Source of the DNA: Flagellimonas pelagia
GTDB lineage: Bacteria; Bacteroidota; Bacteroidia; Flavobacteriales; Flavobacteriaceae
Direction of reading: 5' to 3'
Length of the DNA: 64,000 bases
NCBI RefSeq assembly: GCF_003584135.1
Contig: NZ_QXFI01000026.1
Coordinates: 248,001 to 312,000, forward strand
Shown: piece by piece, positions 35,345-43,359 of the stretch
Position numbering within the stretch: position 1 is the first letter of the stretch
How the letters are laid out: the number at the start of each line of letters is the position of its first letter
Notes under the pieces: generated by a model
What the model was told of the DNA's origin: nothing
The model's input: the letters and a program-made list of their open reading frames with translations, nothing else
Database searches by the model: none
Translations under genes and position numbers: made by a program

Positions 35345-35611
35345 ATGCCCATGAAAATATCCGCCGAACTTACCCTAACCCCGCTTCAAGATGATTTTGA
35401 ACCCCCGATCATTGCCTTCATCAAAAAATTGAGGGCCTCTGGGCTCACGGTTTTGGAAAATCCGTTGAGTACCCAAGTATATGGGGATTACGAAAAGGTC
35501 ATGGAGCTGCTTCAATCCGAAATCAAGGAAGCTTTTGAAAATTTAGATCACGTAGTGCTGACCATGAAGCTCGTGAAATCAGACAGAAGCGACTATGAAC
35601 CCCATTTTTGA
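35345..35611 (+). CDS. Thiamine-binding-like protein (MTH1187/YkoF fold)
   Basis: 88 aa. A small ferredoxin-like domain matching the MTH1187/YkoF family, with MKISAELTLTPLQDDFEPPIIAFIKKL and the usual GDYEKVMELL loop. Such proteins bind thiamine or related pyrimidines. Met3 is an alternative start. It overlaps pnuC by 17 bp, so the pair is likely coupled. The gene supports thiamine rather than only nicotinamide riboside as the transporter's cargo. Confidence 0.7.
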   Translation: MPMKISAELTLTPLQDDFEPPIIAFIKKLRASGLTVLENPLSTQVYGDYEKVMELLQSEIKEAFENLDHVVLTMKLVKSDRSDYEPHF

Positions 35612-36230
35612 TTTTTTTCTAGGACCCTATGAGGATAGGGAACTATCCTTGATCATATTGGAGGCCACCGCATTTTTCTTTGGGATTGCCAGTGTGGTCT
35701 ATGCCAAAAAGGAAGATATTTTAGTCTATCCCACGGGTTTGGTGGCCACCGTGATTACTACCTATATCTTTTTTACCGATAGTCTTTTTGGGGACATGAT
35801 GATGAATTTCTACTACTCCATCATGAGCATTTATGGATGGTGGAACTGGGCCCGAAGAAAAGATGATCGGGAGCCTGTGGTTCACATCACTCGCACAAAT
35901 ACAAAGGAAAAATGGGTGGGATTTGGATTCTTTCTGCTCACCATGTTGGTCACATATGCAGTATATAGGGCATTTGGGGCTGAAATTGGACCAACCAATT
36001 ATGTGGATATCGTAACCTCTGGCATATTTTTTACCGGAATGTGGTACATGGCCAACAAGAAACTTGAAAACTGGACACTATGGATCATAGGTGACCTAAT
36101 AACCGTACCTTTGTACGCTTATAGAGGATGGGGCATGTTCTCATTACAGTACCTCATCTTTACCGTATTGGCCATACAGGGATATCTAGCATGGAAGAAA
36201 AACTTGGGCAAGAGCCTTCAAACCTCATAA
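35595..36230 (+). CDS. PnuC/PnuT-family vitamin transporter
   Basis: 211 aa, about seven hydrophobic segments. Characteristic SIYGWWNWARRKDD follows the fourth segment. PnuC takes up nicotinamide riboside, while the related PnuT takes up thiamine. The substrate cannot be fixed from sequence. A thiamine-binding-like gene overlaps its start and a NadR-like kinase gene overlaps its end by 40 bp. The kinase neighbour argues for metabolic trapping by phosphorylation. Confidence 0.8.
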   Translation: MNPIFDFFLGPYEDRELSLIILEATAFFFGIASVVYAKKEDILVYPTGLVATVITTYIFFTDSLFGDMMMNFYYSIMSIYGWWNWARRKDDREPVVHITRTNTKEKWVGFGFFLLTMLVTYAVYRAFGAEIGPTNYVDIVTSGIFFTGMWYMANKKLENWTLWIIGDLITVPLYAYRGWGMFSLQYLIFTVLAIQGYLAWKKNLGKSLQTS

Positions 36231-38290
36231 AAATTGTCCTTTTTGGACCTGAATCCACAGGAAAGACCACATTGGCGGCCCAATTGGCCGAACACTACCA
36301 CACTGAATGGGTACCTGAATATGCACGGGAGTATCTTCAAGATAAATGGGATCGGGAACAAAAGACCTGTGAGCCCAAGGACTTAGTGCCTATAGCTTAC
36401 GGACAAATGGAACTGGAGAACCATTTGGCAAAAACAGCCAATAAGGTCCTGATCTGTGATACTGACTTATTGGAGACCAAGGTCTATTCGGAAGCATACT
36501 ACACAGGTACCTGCGACCCTATTTTGGAAAAGTATGCCTTGAAGAACAGTTATGATCTGTATCTATTGACCTATATTGATACGCCTTGGGTGGCCGACGA
36601 TCTTCGGGACAAACCGGACGAACGTGAACGAATGTATTCGTATTTCAAGGAATCATTGGAGAAATATCATCGAAATTTTATTATTTTAAAGGGAGATAAA
36701 GCCGCAAGGCTAAAAAAGGCAACAGAACACATTGATAAACTTCTCCAGAACATGATAGCATTGAGTCCGAAAGACTTGGAACAATTGGATTCCAAAGGAA
36801 TTTCCAAGGAAAAGGTAGCACGCCAAATTGAAACTTTCAAGGAAGGCATCCCATTTGTAAAATTGAAAAAAGCGGCCGTTGTCGGTAACGGGATTCTCCG
36901 GTTTTCGGACAAGGAACAAAACGACCTTATCCAATATTTCGAGGACCATCGGGGTACCTTGGATCTTTTGAAATTTGTTCCGGCTTCCGGCGCAGCTTCC
37001 CGTATGTTCAAGGCCATGTTCAACTTTTTGGACTCGTTTGACCCTGCAAAAGAAAGCTTATCGGAATATATTGGGAGAACAGGGGACAAGGATGCCCAAA
37101 ATTTTGTAAATCAAATGGATAACTTCCCTTTCTACGAACTTATCATGGAAAGGATAAAGGGCAAGGTGGGGAACAAGGATGAGGAAGCCTATCTTTTCGT
37201 AAAGGAAATGTTGGTGGAGGATGGTCTCAACTACGGTTTTTATCCCAAGGGATTGTTGCCGTTCCATAAGTATGATTCGGGTAGTGCCACGCCTTTCGAA
37301 GAGCACTTAAAAGAGGCCGTATTGTATGCCAAAACATCGGGGAAGGCAAATTTGCACTTTACGGTTTCCGAACAGCACGATGAGATGTTTGCTGAAGAAG
37401 AATCCAAAGTGGCTCCCAAAATCTCAAAACTTACGGATACGGAATTCGATATCACTTATTCCAACCAAAAACCTTCGACCGATACCGTTGCGGTAGATTT
37501 GGATAACCAGCCGTTTAAAAATGGCGATGGTTCCATCCTCTTCAGACCGGGTGGGCACGGCGCCCTGATCGAGAATCTCAACGATCAAGATGCTGATATC
37601 ATCTTCATCAAGAATATAGATAATGTGGTCATCGACAAAAACTTGGAACAAGTGGCCAACAGCAAAAAAATGTTGGCCGGGGTTTTGACCAAAGTGCAGG
37701 ATAAGGCCTTTGGTTATGCCAAACTTTTGGATACAGATGAGGTCTCGGCCGCAAAAGCAGACGAAATCAAGGGTTTTTTGGAAAAGGACCTTAATGTTAG
37801 GATGCCTAAAAACTATGATGATCTGGATGTGGACGAACAACTTTCCATTTTAAAGGATAGGCTCAATCGCCCTATCCGGATTTGTGGTATGGTGAAAAAC
37901 GAAGGCGAACCTGGTGGCGGGCCTTTCTGGATAGAGGATAGTGATGGGAATGTTTCGTTGCAGATCATAGAATCTGCCCAGATTGATATGAATGACCCAG
38001 AACAGGAAGCCATTCTCAAGAATTCAACACATTTTAACCCCGTTGATTTGGTCTGTGGGGTAAGGAACTACAGAGGTGAAAAGTACAATCTTTTGGATTA
38101 TGTGGATGAAAGGCAGGGCTTTATCACAGGTAAGACCCAAGAAGGCAAGGAACTAAAAGCTTTGGAACTCCCGGGGCTTTGGAATGGGGGTATGGCCTAT
38201 TGGAACACCCTGTTTGTGGAAGTTCCCTTGGTGACCTTCAATCCGGTAAAAACGGTGAACGATCTTTTAAAGCCCTCTCACCAGGCGTAA
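36191..38290 (+). CDS. NadR-like ATP-dependent kinase fused to DUF4301
   Basis: 699 aa, one uninterrupted frame. Residues 1-185 are a NadR-type nucleoside kinase (FGPESTGKTTLAAQL Walker A at 18-31). Residues from Met188 match DUF4301 (about 510 aa), usually a free protein. Within DUF4301, FVPASGAASRMFK (262-274), RPGGHGALIENL (452-463) and FIKNIDNVV resemble UDP-sugar pyrophosphorylases. ATG 36191 is used; the frame upstream overlaps pnuC. A lost stop codon is an alternative to a real fusion, and Met188 could be a second start. Confidence 0.82.
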   Translation: MEEKLGQEPSNLIKIVLFGPESTGKTTLAAQLAEHYHTEWVPEYAREYLQDKWDREQKTCEPKDLVPIAYGQMELENHLAKTANKVLICDTDLLETKVYSEAYYTGTCDPILEKYALKNSYDLYLLTYIDTPWVADDLRDKPDERERMYSYFKESLEKYHRNFIILKGDKAARLKKATEHIDKLLQNMIALSPKDLEQLDSKGISKEKVARQIETFKEGIPFVKLKKAAVVGNGILRFSDKEQNDLIQYFEDHRGTLDLLKFVPASGAASRMFKAMFNFLDSFDPAKESLSEYIGRTGDKDAQNFVNQMDNFPFYELIMERIKGKVGNKDEEAYLFVKEMLVEDGLNYGFYPKGLLPFHKYDSGSATPFEEHLKEAVLYAKTSGKANLHFTVSEQHDEMFAEEESKVAPKISKLTDTEFDITYSNQKPSTDTVAVDLDNQPFKNGDGSILFRPGGHGALIENLNDQDADIIFIKNIDNVVIDKNLEQVANSKKMLAGVLTKVQDKAFGYAKLLDTDEVSAAKADEIKGFLEKDLNVRMPKNYDDLDVDEQLSILKDRLNRPIRICGMVKNEGEPGGGPFWIEDSDGNVSLQIIESAQIDMNDPEQEAILKNSTHFNPVDLVCGVRNYRGEKYNLLDYVDERQGFITGKTQEGKELKALELPGLWNGGMAYWNTLFVEVPLVTFNPVKTVNDLLKPSHQA

Positions 38291-38313
38291 ATACCAGATA
38301 ATCAAAATAGAAC

Positions 38314-38346
38314 ATCCGTTGTCTTTCTAGGCAACGGATTTTTTTT
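38314..38346 (+). terminator. Terminator after the NadR/DUF4301 gene
   Basis: ATCCGTTG-N10-CAACGGAT with a following T run, 24 bp after the stop. Confidence 0.7.
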
Positions 38347-38802
38347 ATCCATAAGGTGACCACTTCCTGAAAAGGGTGTCCTATTAAGTGTACTCGAAAT
38401 GGATTGAATGTATTTGGATCGGCATTTTCGATGTAATGAAAAAAATAGATAGTCCTTGCGGGTTGTCTTGATTTAGGTTGGTTGATTTGGTTAAGGGAGC
38501 TGTGCATTTTGTATGGCTCTCTTTTGACTTTCGAAAACGGTCCACAACAATAAAAGTATGCTCTTTAAGATAATTCTATTTTTCAATCTGGTCTCTTTGG
38601 CCATGGCCATATATATGTTGCTTTCTTGTTTATTTTTTACACACTTTGGCTAAGTCTTTACACACTTTTACACAGTTCCAAAAAACCCATGAATTTATAA
38701 TCATTTGATAGTCAATGGATAATATCAAATTGAACAATAGCTAAAATTTTGGCATTGGTTTTTCATATAACTAATCGAGTTTAACAATTAAAATCATATA
38801 CC
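38347..38802. promoter_or_regulatory. Gene-poor control region before the PepSY-like gene
   Basis: AT-rich, no convincing gene. It holds three TTTACACA direct repeats at 38636, 38657 and 38667 (spacing 21 and 10 bp), a perfect inverted repeat ATTTGATA-N12-TATCAAAT (38703-38730), and a sigma-54-like TTGGCA-N7-TTTTCA box (38749-38766). No convincing TAnnTTTG box lies just before the gene. The layout suits an activator-dependent promoter. A 31-codon hydrophobic frame (38558-38653) overlaps it and is not called. Confidence 0.5.
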
Positions 38803-39105
38803 ATGAAAAATTTAGCTATTGCAACCGTATTGTCCTTTGTAGGAATCACAGCTTTCGCCAATGTAGAATCTCCAGAACTTGACGTGGATAACGCCACTGT
38901 TATTGTTGCCCAGGATTTTGAGGAAATCGAAGTTTCTTCCCTTCCGGAAGCCGTTTCAAAAGCAGTGGAAAAGAACTACCCCACGGCCAAAATTGACAAA
39001 GCCTACAAAAATGAGAAGGACCAATATAAATTGGATCTATCTCTAGAAGATGGTACTACAGGAACCGTATATGCCGATGCCGAAGGTAACTGGATCGACA
39101 TGTAA
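38803..39105 (+). CDS. Small secreted PepSY-like protein
   Basis: 100 aa. Signal peptide cleaved after AFA (about residue 19), leaving about 80 residues. The domain LPEAVSKAVEKNYPTAKIDKAYKNEKDQYKLDLSLEDG is of the PepSY-like/putative beta-lactamase-inhibitor-like type often secreted in Bacteroidota. Function unknown. It sits before a two-component regulator pair, so a sensory or envelope-stress role is possible. Confidence 0.75.
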   Translation: MKNLAIATVLSFVGITAFANVESPELDVDNATVIVAQDFEEIEVSSLPEAVSKAVEKNYPTAKIDKAYKNEKDQYKLDLSLEDGTTGTVYADAEGNWIDM

Positions 39106-39150
39106 TTAGAGTTTTCGAGACCGTGTTAGGTTAGTTAGTTTGGTTAGAAA

Positions 39151-39175
39151 GGGCTGCATTTGCAGCCCTTTTTTT
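39151..39175 (+). terminator. Terminator after the PepSY-like gene
   Basis: GGGCTGCA-TT-TGCAGCCC followed by seven T. Confidence 0.85.
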
Positions 39176-39241
39176 GTGATAACTTTATAAATGTACGGCA
39201 GTCCATGCATTACGTGGCATCGTATATTAGATATCTCAGCT

Positions 39242-40585
39242 ATGCCCAAAATCTTGATCATCGAGGACGACACTGCTTTTTGTCAAATGCTTCAAAAGTT
39301 TTTGATCAAGAACGGTTTTGCCGTTTCCACTAGCTATTCCATAAAAGAAGCGGAAGAACAGCTTAGCACCTCCAGTTTCGATGTAATCTTGTCCGATGTA
39401 AGATTGCCCAAAGGCAATGGGGTTACCCTCCTTCCCCAGGTAAAAAAGGAATCCCCCCACACCCAAGTGATTTTGATGACCGGCTATGCTGAGGTTCGCA
39501 CTGCGGTGAATGCCATTAAAAATGGGGCTTTTGATTACATTTCAAAACCTTTTACCCCGGACGAAATTGTTACGGTAATCAACAATGCCTTGAACACCAA
39601 GACAACAAATCAACAAAGCAAAGTTGAGAAACCAGCGACCAAGGCAGCACAAAATACCCAAACGAGTTTTTTGGTTGGGGAGAGCGAAAGATCCAAGAAG
39701 TTGCAACAATATGTGCAATTGGTGGCTCCCACCAACATGTCGGTTCTATTGACCGGGGAAAGTGGTACAGGTAAGGAAGTAACTGCCAACGCCATCCACA
39801 AAGCCAGTAACCGAAGCGATCAACCCTTTGTTGCCGTGGATTGCGGTGCCATCCCCAAAGAAATAGCCACCAGCGAATTTTTTGGACACGTAAAGGGAAG
39901 TTTTACAGGTGCTATTGAGGACAAAGTCGGACATTTTGAAGCAGCCAACGGGGGCACACTCTTTCTGGATGAAGTGGGCAATCTATCCTATGAACATCAG
40001 GTGCAACTGCTCAGGGCCATCCAAGAACGAAAGATTAAACGAGTGGGCAGTACCAAGGAAATTCATTTGGATCTTCGGATTATTGCTGCTACCAATGAAA
40101 ATTTGTTGGAAGCTATTGATGACGGGGCCTTTCGGGAAGATCTGTACCATAGATTGAACGAGTTTTCCATTGAGGTGCCTTCCTTGCGGGAACGTAAAGA
40201 GGACATTCTGTTGTTCGCGAACTATTTCTTGGACAGGGCCAACACGGAATTGGGAAAGGATGTTTTTGATTTTTCCGAGGAAACCAAACAGATTCTCTTG
40301 GATTACCCTTGGCCAGGAAACCTTCGCGAAATGAAAAACGTGATCAAACGCGCCGTCCTTTTTACCCAAGGGGAAACAGTATTGTCTGATTCGTTGTCCA
40401 ACGAAGTGGTTCAGGGTGTCAATGGTCGCCAAGAGCAGTCTTTTTCAAAATCCGAATTTGAAAAGGAACGGATCATGGAAGCCCTGAAAAAGACCAACTT
40501 CAACAAAAGCAAGGCGGCAAAACTTTTACAGATTACCCGAAAGACCTTGTACAACAAAATCAATCAGTACCAACTGGAAGTTTGA
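39242..40585 (+). CDS. Sigma-54-dependent response regulator (NtrC family)
   Basis: 447 aa. Receiver domain 1-120 with acceptor Asp52 (LSDVRLPKGNG), AAA+ domain about 145-370 with Walker A GESGTGKE and sigma-54 contact loop GSFTGA (Ser instead of the commoner Ala), and a Fis-type helix-turn-helix at the C-terminus (NKSKAAKLLQITRKTLYNKI). It activates RpoN promoters. ATG 39242 is chosen since the receiver begins there. Its 3' end overlaps the hybrid kinase gene by 26 bp in opposite orientation. Confidence 0.93.
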   Translation: MPKILIIEDDTAFCQMLQKFLIKNGFAVSTSYSIKEAEEQLSTSSFDVILSDVRLPKGNGVTLLPQVKKESPHTQVILMTGYAEVRTAVNAIKNGAFDYISKPFTPDEIVTVINNALNTKTTNQQSKVEKPATKAAQNTQTSFLVGESERSKKLQQYVQLVAPTNMSVLLTGESGTGKEVTANAIHKASNRSDQPFVAVDCGAIPKEIATSEFFGHVKGSFTGAIEDKVGHFEAANGGTLFLDEVGNLSYEHQVQLLRAIQERKIKRVGSTKEIHLDLRIIAATNENLLEAIDDGAFREDLYHRLNEFSIEVPSLRERKEDILLFANYFLDRANTELGKDVFDFSEETKQILLDYPWPGNLREMKNVIKRAVLFTQGETVLSDSLSNEVVQGVNGRQEQSFSKSEFEKERIMEALKKTNFNKSKAAKLLQITRKTLYNKINQYQLEV

Positions 40586-43004
40586 TCAAATAATCTTGAA
40601 TTTCTGTTTCCAAATCAAACAACAACTGTTTCAGTTTGGTAAGCAGTTGATAAACCTGTTCTCCTTTTTCATGTTCGTCAAGGTTTTCCAACTGTTCTAA
40701 AATGGATATGGAATCTTTTACTTCCAACTGCCTGAACATGGGCAGCATTTTGTGCGCAACAGATCTCAATTCCTTATAATCACTATTCCCGATGGAGGTA
40801 AAGAGCAAGTCTAAATTCAGACGGTTATTCTCCAAAAAAACCTGTAGCACTTCTTGTATCGCCTTAGGGCCATCTAAAAATTCAGCAATCTGTGAAATGC
40901 TGAACAATGCAGTATCAGTTTTCGGAACCTGGAAAGAAGTCTCTTCAAAATGATTGTTTGCTTTTCCCAATGTGGAAAGGAGCATTTGGGTAGAAAAAGG
41001 CTTCTGGATCACATCGGTAAAGCCAGCGCTGATGAAGGTGGATTTCTTGCTGATGGATTGTCCGGTCATGGCTATCACCGGATTTTCAAAACCCATTGCT
41101 TTCAATGTTCCCAGAACGGCAAAGCCATCCACTTTGGGCATTTGTATGTCCGTGAGGACTTTGTCAAAACCAAAAATTTCTGAGTGTTCCAATTGCTTGA
41201 AATTTGAAACCGTTCTGGCCATGATTTGATTAGTCTTACAAATCTCAGCAATAAGACCCAGCATGTTTTCATCATCATCGATCACCAAGACCGAAATGGG
41301 AAAATCTTGAGTATGTCCCTTATCGAAACCCTTATCAAAGATAGAATGCTCCGAAAATTGGATGGGAAGTTCTAAAGCGAAGGTACTGCCTTTGTTTACC
41401 TCACTGATCAGAGTCAAGGTCCCTCCCAATAACTCCGTTAATTTTTTGGAGATGGTGAGTCCAAGACCATAGCCTCCCTGTTTGTGTTCTGGGTGATCAT
41501 CTGCTTGGGTGAACTCTTGAAAAATCAGTTCTTGTTTTTCGGGTTCAATACCGATACCAGTGTCGATGACTTTGATCTGAACCCATGGACCATCCTTTTT
41601 TTCCTGTACCTTAGCTGAAACTTTTACAAAACCTGTGTTGGTGAACTTATAGGCATTACCAATAAGATTGGTCAAAATCTGTTGGATTCGGAAGGGGTCA
41701 CTAATGATGGGCCTGTTCAACTCATCGCTGATTTCCAATTGTAGTTCCAAGCCTTTTTTATCATTGATTTCATCAAAATGACCTGCCGTTTCATGGATCA
41801 ATGAGGCAAGCACAAAGGGTACTTTTTCCAGCTGTACCTTTCCAGCCTCCAGTTTGGAAAAATCCAAAAGATCATTGACCAAGTTGTTTACATACCCCGA
41901 AGCGGACTTCACATTTTTCAAATAATTCAGTTGCTTGTTGTTGAGGCCGCTGTGTTCCATCAATTCGGAATATCCATTGATCGTGTTCAACGGCGTTCTT
42001 AAGTCATGACTTACGGTGGAGATCAGTTGTTCACGACTTTTCAGTAGGGACTCGGAATATTTTTTCTCCTTCTCCAATTGCTCTTGGTATCGTTGTCCTT
42101 TCCAATAGTCTTTGGAAATCAAAAAGGTGAATAAAATGACGATGATCAACCCCAAAATTACAGCGCCACCTGCCAACCGGGTACTTCTTTGCAGTGTCTG
42201 TTTTTGGTTGATGTTGTCCAAAAAGGCGTTTTGCACCATTTCCCGTTCAAAATTGGAAAGAACACTCCGCATCTTTTGGGAAAGTTCCAGATCGGTGCGG
42301 TAAATCTGGAGTTCCTTTTGTAGCATGGACCGTTCCATGGCGGCGGTTTGGGTCTTTGCTTTGTTCAATATGGATTTGGAAACCTCCAAGATCGAATCAA
42401 TATTATTGGCATTGGAAGCTCCATCCGAGTTTGGGATGTTTTTGTTGAGAATGGCCACATATTCCCGGATGGATTCCTGGGTATCGGGGGATAATTGTTC
42501 AAAGTTGGGGGCAAAGGTTTCCGGGGTGATCCTTCCCATTTCCACTTCCATTTTATGGAAGGCCTGCAAAACGGAATCAAAGGATGCACTGTTTTCATTT
42601 TTCACCTTGAGCCTGCGTAACTCTGCACTATTGAAGACCTTTTGTTGCAGGAGATGTTGCACGCTGTCCAGTTTGGAGACTTGGTTCCCGAGGTTAGCCT
42701 GTGCCAAAGGTTTTAGGGAGTCGATCAAAATAGTGATCGAGTCCACTTTCTGGGCATAGGCCTTTAGATCTTTAGGTTGTTTGGACTGCAGGGCCAATTT
42801 GGAAAGGTTTTCCGCCTCGTATAGATTGGTGAGCAGTTCATTGGTACGTAATAATTTTAGGGTGTCACCCCCTTTGCTTTGGGTTGATGCATAGCTTTTG
42901 AATTCATCATAGATGAAATAAGCGGCCAGCAGCGCCAAAACGCCCAGCACGGCATAACTGAAGATAATTTTTAGTGTAAACCTTTTTTTAGATCTAGGGT
43001 ACAT
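40560..43004 (-). CDS. Hybrid sensor histidine kinase with receiver and Hpt domains
   Basis: 814 aa. Two membrane segments (about 14-30 and 275-297) flank a periplasmic helical sensor domain. Then come a HisKA domain with VSHDLRTPLN, an HATPase domain (about 430-550) with IKVIDTGIGIEPEKQ, a receiver domain (SVLVIDDDENML, acceptor in VLTDIQMPKVDG) and a C-terminal Hpt domain (SVAHKMLPMFRQL). A full phosphorelay is encoded in one chain. The 3' end overlaps the sigma-54 regulator gene, which is the probable partner; this is inference. Confidence 0.9.
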   Translation of the reverse strand: MYPRSKKRFTLKIIFSYAVLGVLALLAAYFIYDEFKSYASTQSKGGDTLKLLRTNELLTNLYEAENLSKLALQSKQPKDLKAYAQKVDSITILIDSLKPLAQANLGNQVSKLDSVQHLLQQKVFNSAELRRLKVKNENSASFDSVLQAFHKMEVEMGRITPETFAPNFEQLSPDTQESIREYVAILNKNIPNSDGASNANNIDSILEVSKSILNKAKTQTAAMERSMLQKELQIYRTDLELSQKMRSVLSNFEREMVQNAFLDNINQKQTLQRSTRLAGGAVILGLIIVILFTFLISKDYWKGQRYQEQLEKEKKYSESLLKSREQLISTVSHDLRTPLNTINGYSELMEHSGLNNKQLNYLKNVKSASGYVNNLVNDLLDFSKLEAGKVQLEKVPFVLASLIHETAGHFDEINDKKGLELQLEISDELNRPIISDPFRIQQILTNLIGNAYKFTNTGFVKVSAKVQEKKDGPWVQIKVIDTGIGIEPEKQELIFQEFTQADDHPEHKQGGYGLGLTISKKLTELLGGTLTLISEVNKGSTFALELPIQFSEHSIFDKGFDKGHTQDFPISVLVIDDDENMLGLIAEICKTNQIMARTVSNFKQLEHSEIFGFDKVLTDIQMPKVDGFAVLGTLKAMGFENPVIAMTGQSISKKSTFISAGFTDVIQKPFSTQMLLSTLGKANNHFEETSFQVPKTDTALFSISQIAEFLDGPKAIQEVLQVFLENNRLNLDLLFTSIGNSDYKELRSVAHKMLPMFRQLEVKDSISILEQLENLDEHEKGEQVYQLLTKLKQLLFDLETEIQDYLIKLPVGTD

Positions 43005-43094
43005 ATTCTTATATACGCCCAGACTTTGGAACCATAGTTCTAATCAAAAGTTAAAATTCCCGATGGTTTTTTATGAAATATGAAGACCGAACAT

Positions 43095-43102
43095 TACATT
43101 TG
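43095..43102 (+). promoter_or_regulatory. -7 box for the thiamine receptor transcript
   Basis: TACATTTG, a full TAnnTTTG match, ending about 10 bp before the first paired bases of the TPP aptamer. It fits a transcript whose 5' end is the riboswitch. Confidence 0.55.
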
Positions 43103-43110
43103 CCCCATCT

Positions 43111-43262
43111 CAAAGGGGTGCTTTGTAGCAGTTCAAAGTTTTAAATGACAAGGTTCAAGTTAGGTCGACATAACTTAGAACTTCCAACTTAAAACCAAAA
43201 ACTTAATCAAGGCTGAGATTATACCCAATGAACCTGGGCGGGTAATGCTGCCAAGGGATTGC
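43111..43262 (+). ncRNA. TPP (thiamine pyrophosphate) riboswitch
   Basis: The conserved core is present: GGGGTGC (43115-43121), CTGAGA (43213-43218), ATACCC then GAACCTG, GGTAATGC and AAGGGA (to 43258). The stretch between the two conserved 5' parts is long (about 90 nt) and forms an extra stem, GTTCAAGTTA pairing with TAACTTAGAAC across one bulged A (43153-43181), inside the usually short P3 arm. The aptamer binds thiamine pyrophosphate and lowers expression of the receptor downstream. P1 looks short (CAA/TTG). Confidence 0.92.
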
Positions 43263-43338
43263 GCTAGGCGCATCTTGGAATTTCTATGTTTCTTTAGAAA
43301 CAAAAATCAATTTAATAACAAGAATAATGACCCCTTTT

Positions 43339-43359
43339 ATTCGTAACATTTTTACGAAT
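43339..43359 (+). promoter_or_regulatory. Start-codon hairpin of the thiamine receptor
   Basis: Perfect 8-bp inverted repeat ATTCGTAA / TTACGAAT with a 5-nt loop. The right arm includes the first two bases of the ATG (43358). It could be the expression platform that closes the start when TPP is bound. Confidence 0.5.

Noticed and set aside
38238..38507. 89-codon minus-strand frame
   Set aside because: It covers a terminator and the end of the DUF4301 gene, and no recognisable features were found.
38558..38653. 31-codon hydrophobic frame (MLFKIILFFNLVSLAMAIYM...)
   Set aside because: It could be a small membrane peptide, but it overlaps the first phased repeat of a control region and has no promoter of its own, so it is not called.
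40560..40585. 26-bp overlap of regulator and kinase genes as a sign of misassembly
   Set aside because: Both reading frames end cleanly and convergent overlap is common elsewhere in this window (aat/tag, HIT/zinc ribbon).
43281..43305. TGTTTCTTTAGAAACA hairpin before the thiamine receptor
   Set aside because: A short stem with a two-base loop and no T run, so not a terminator.
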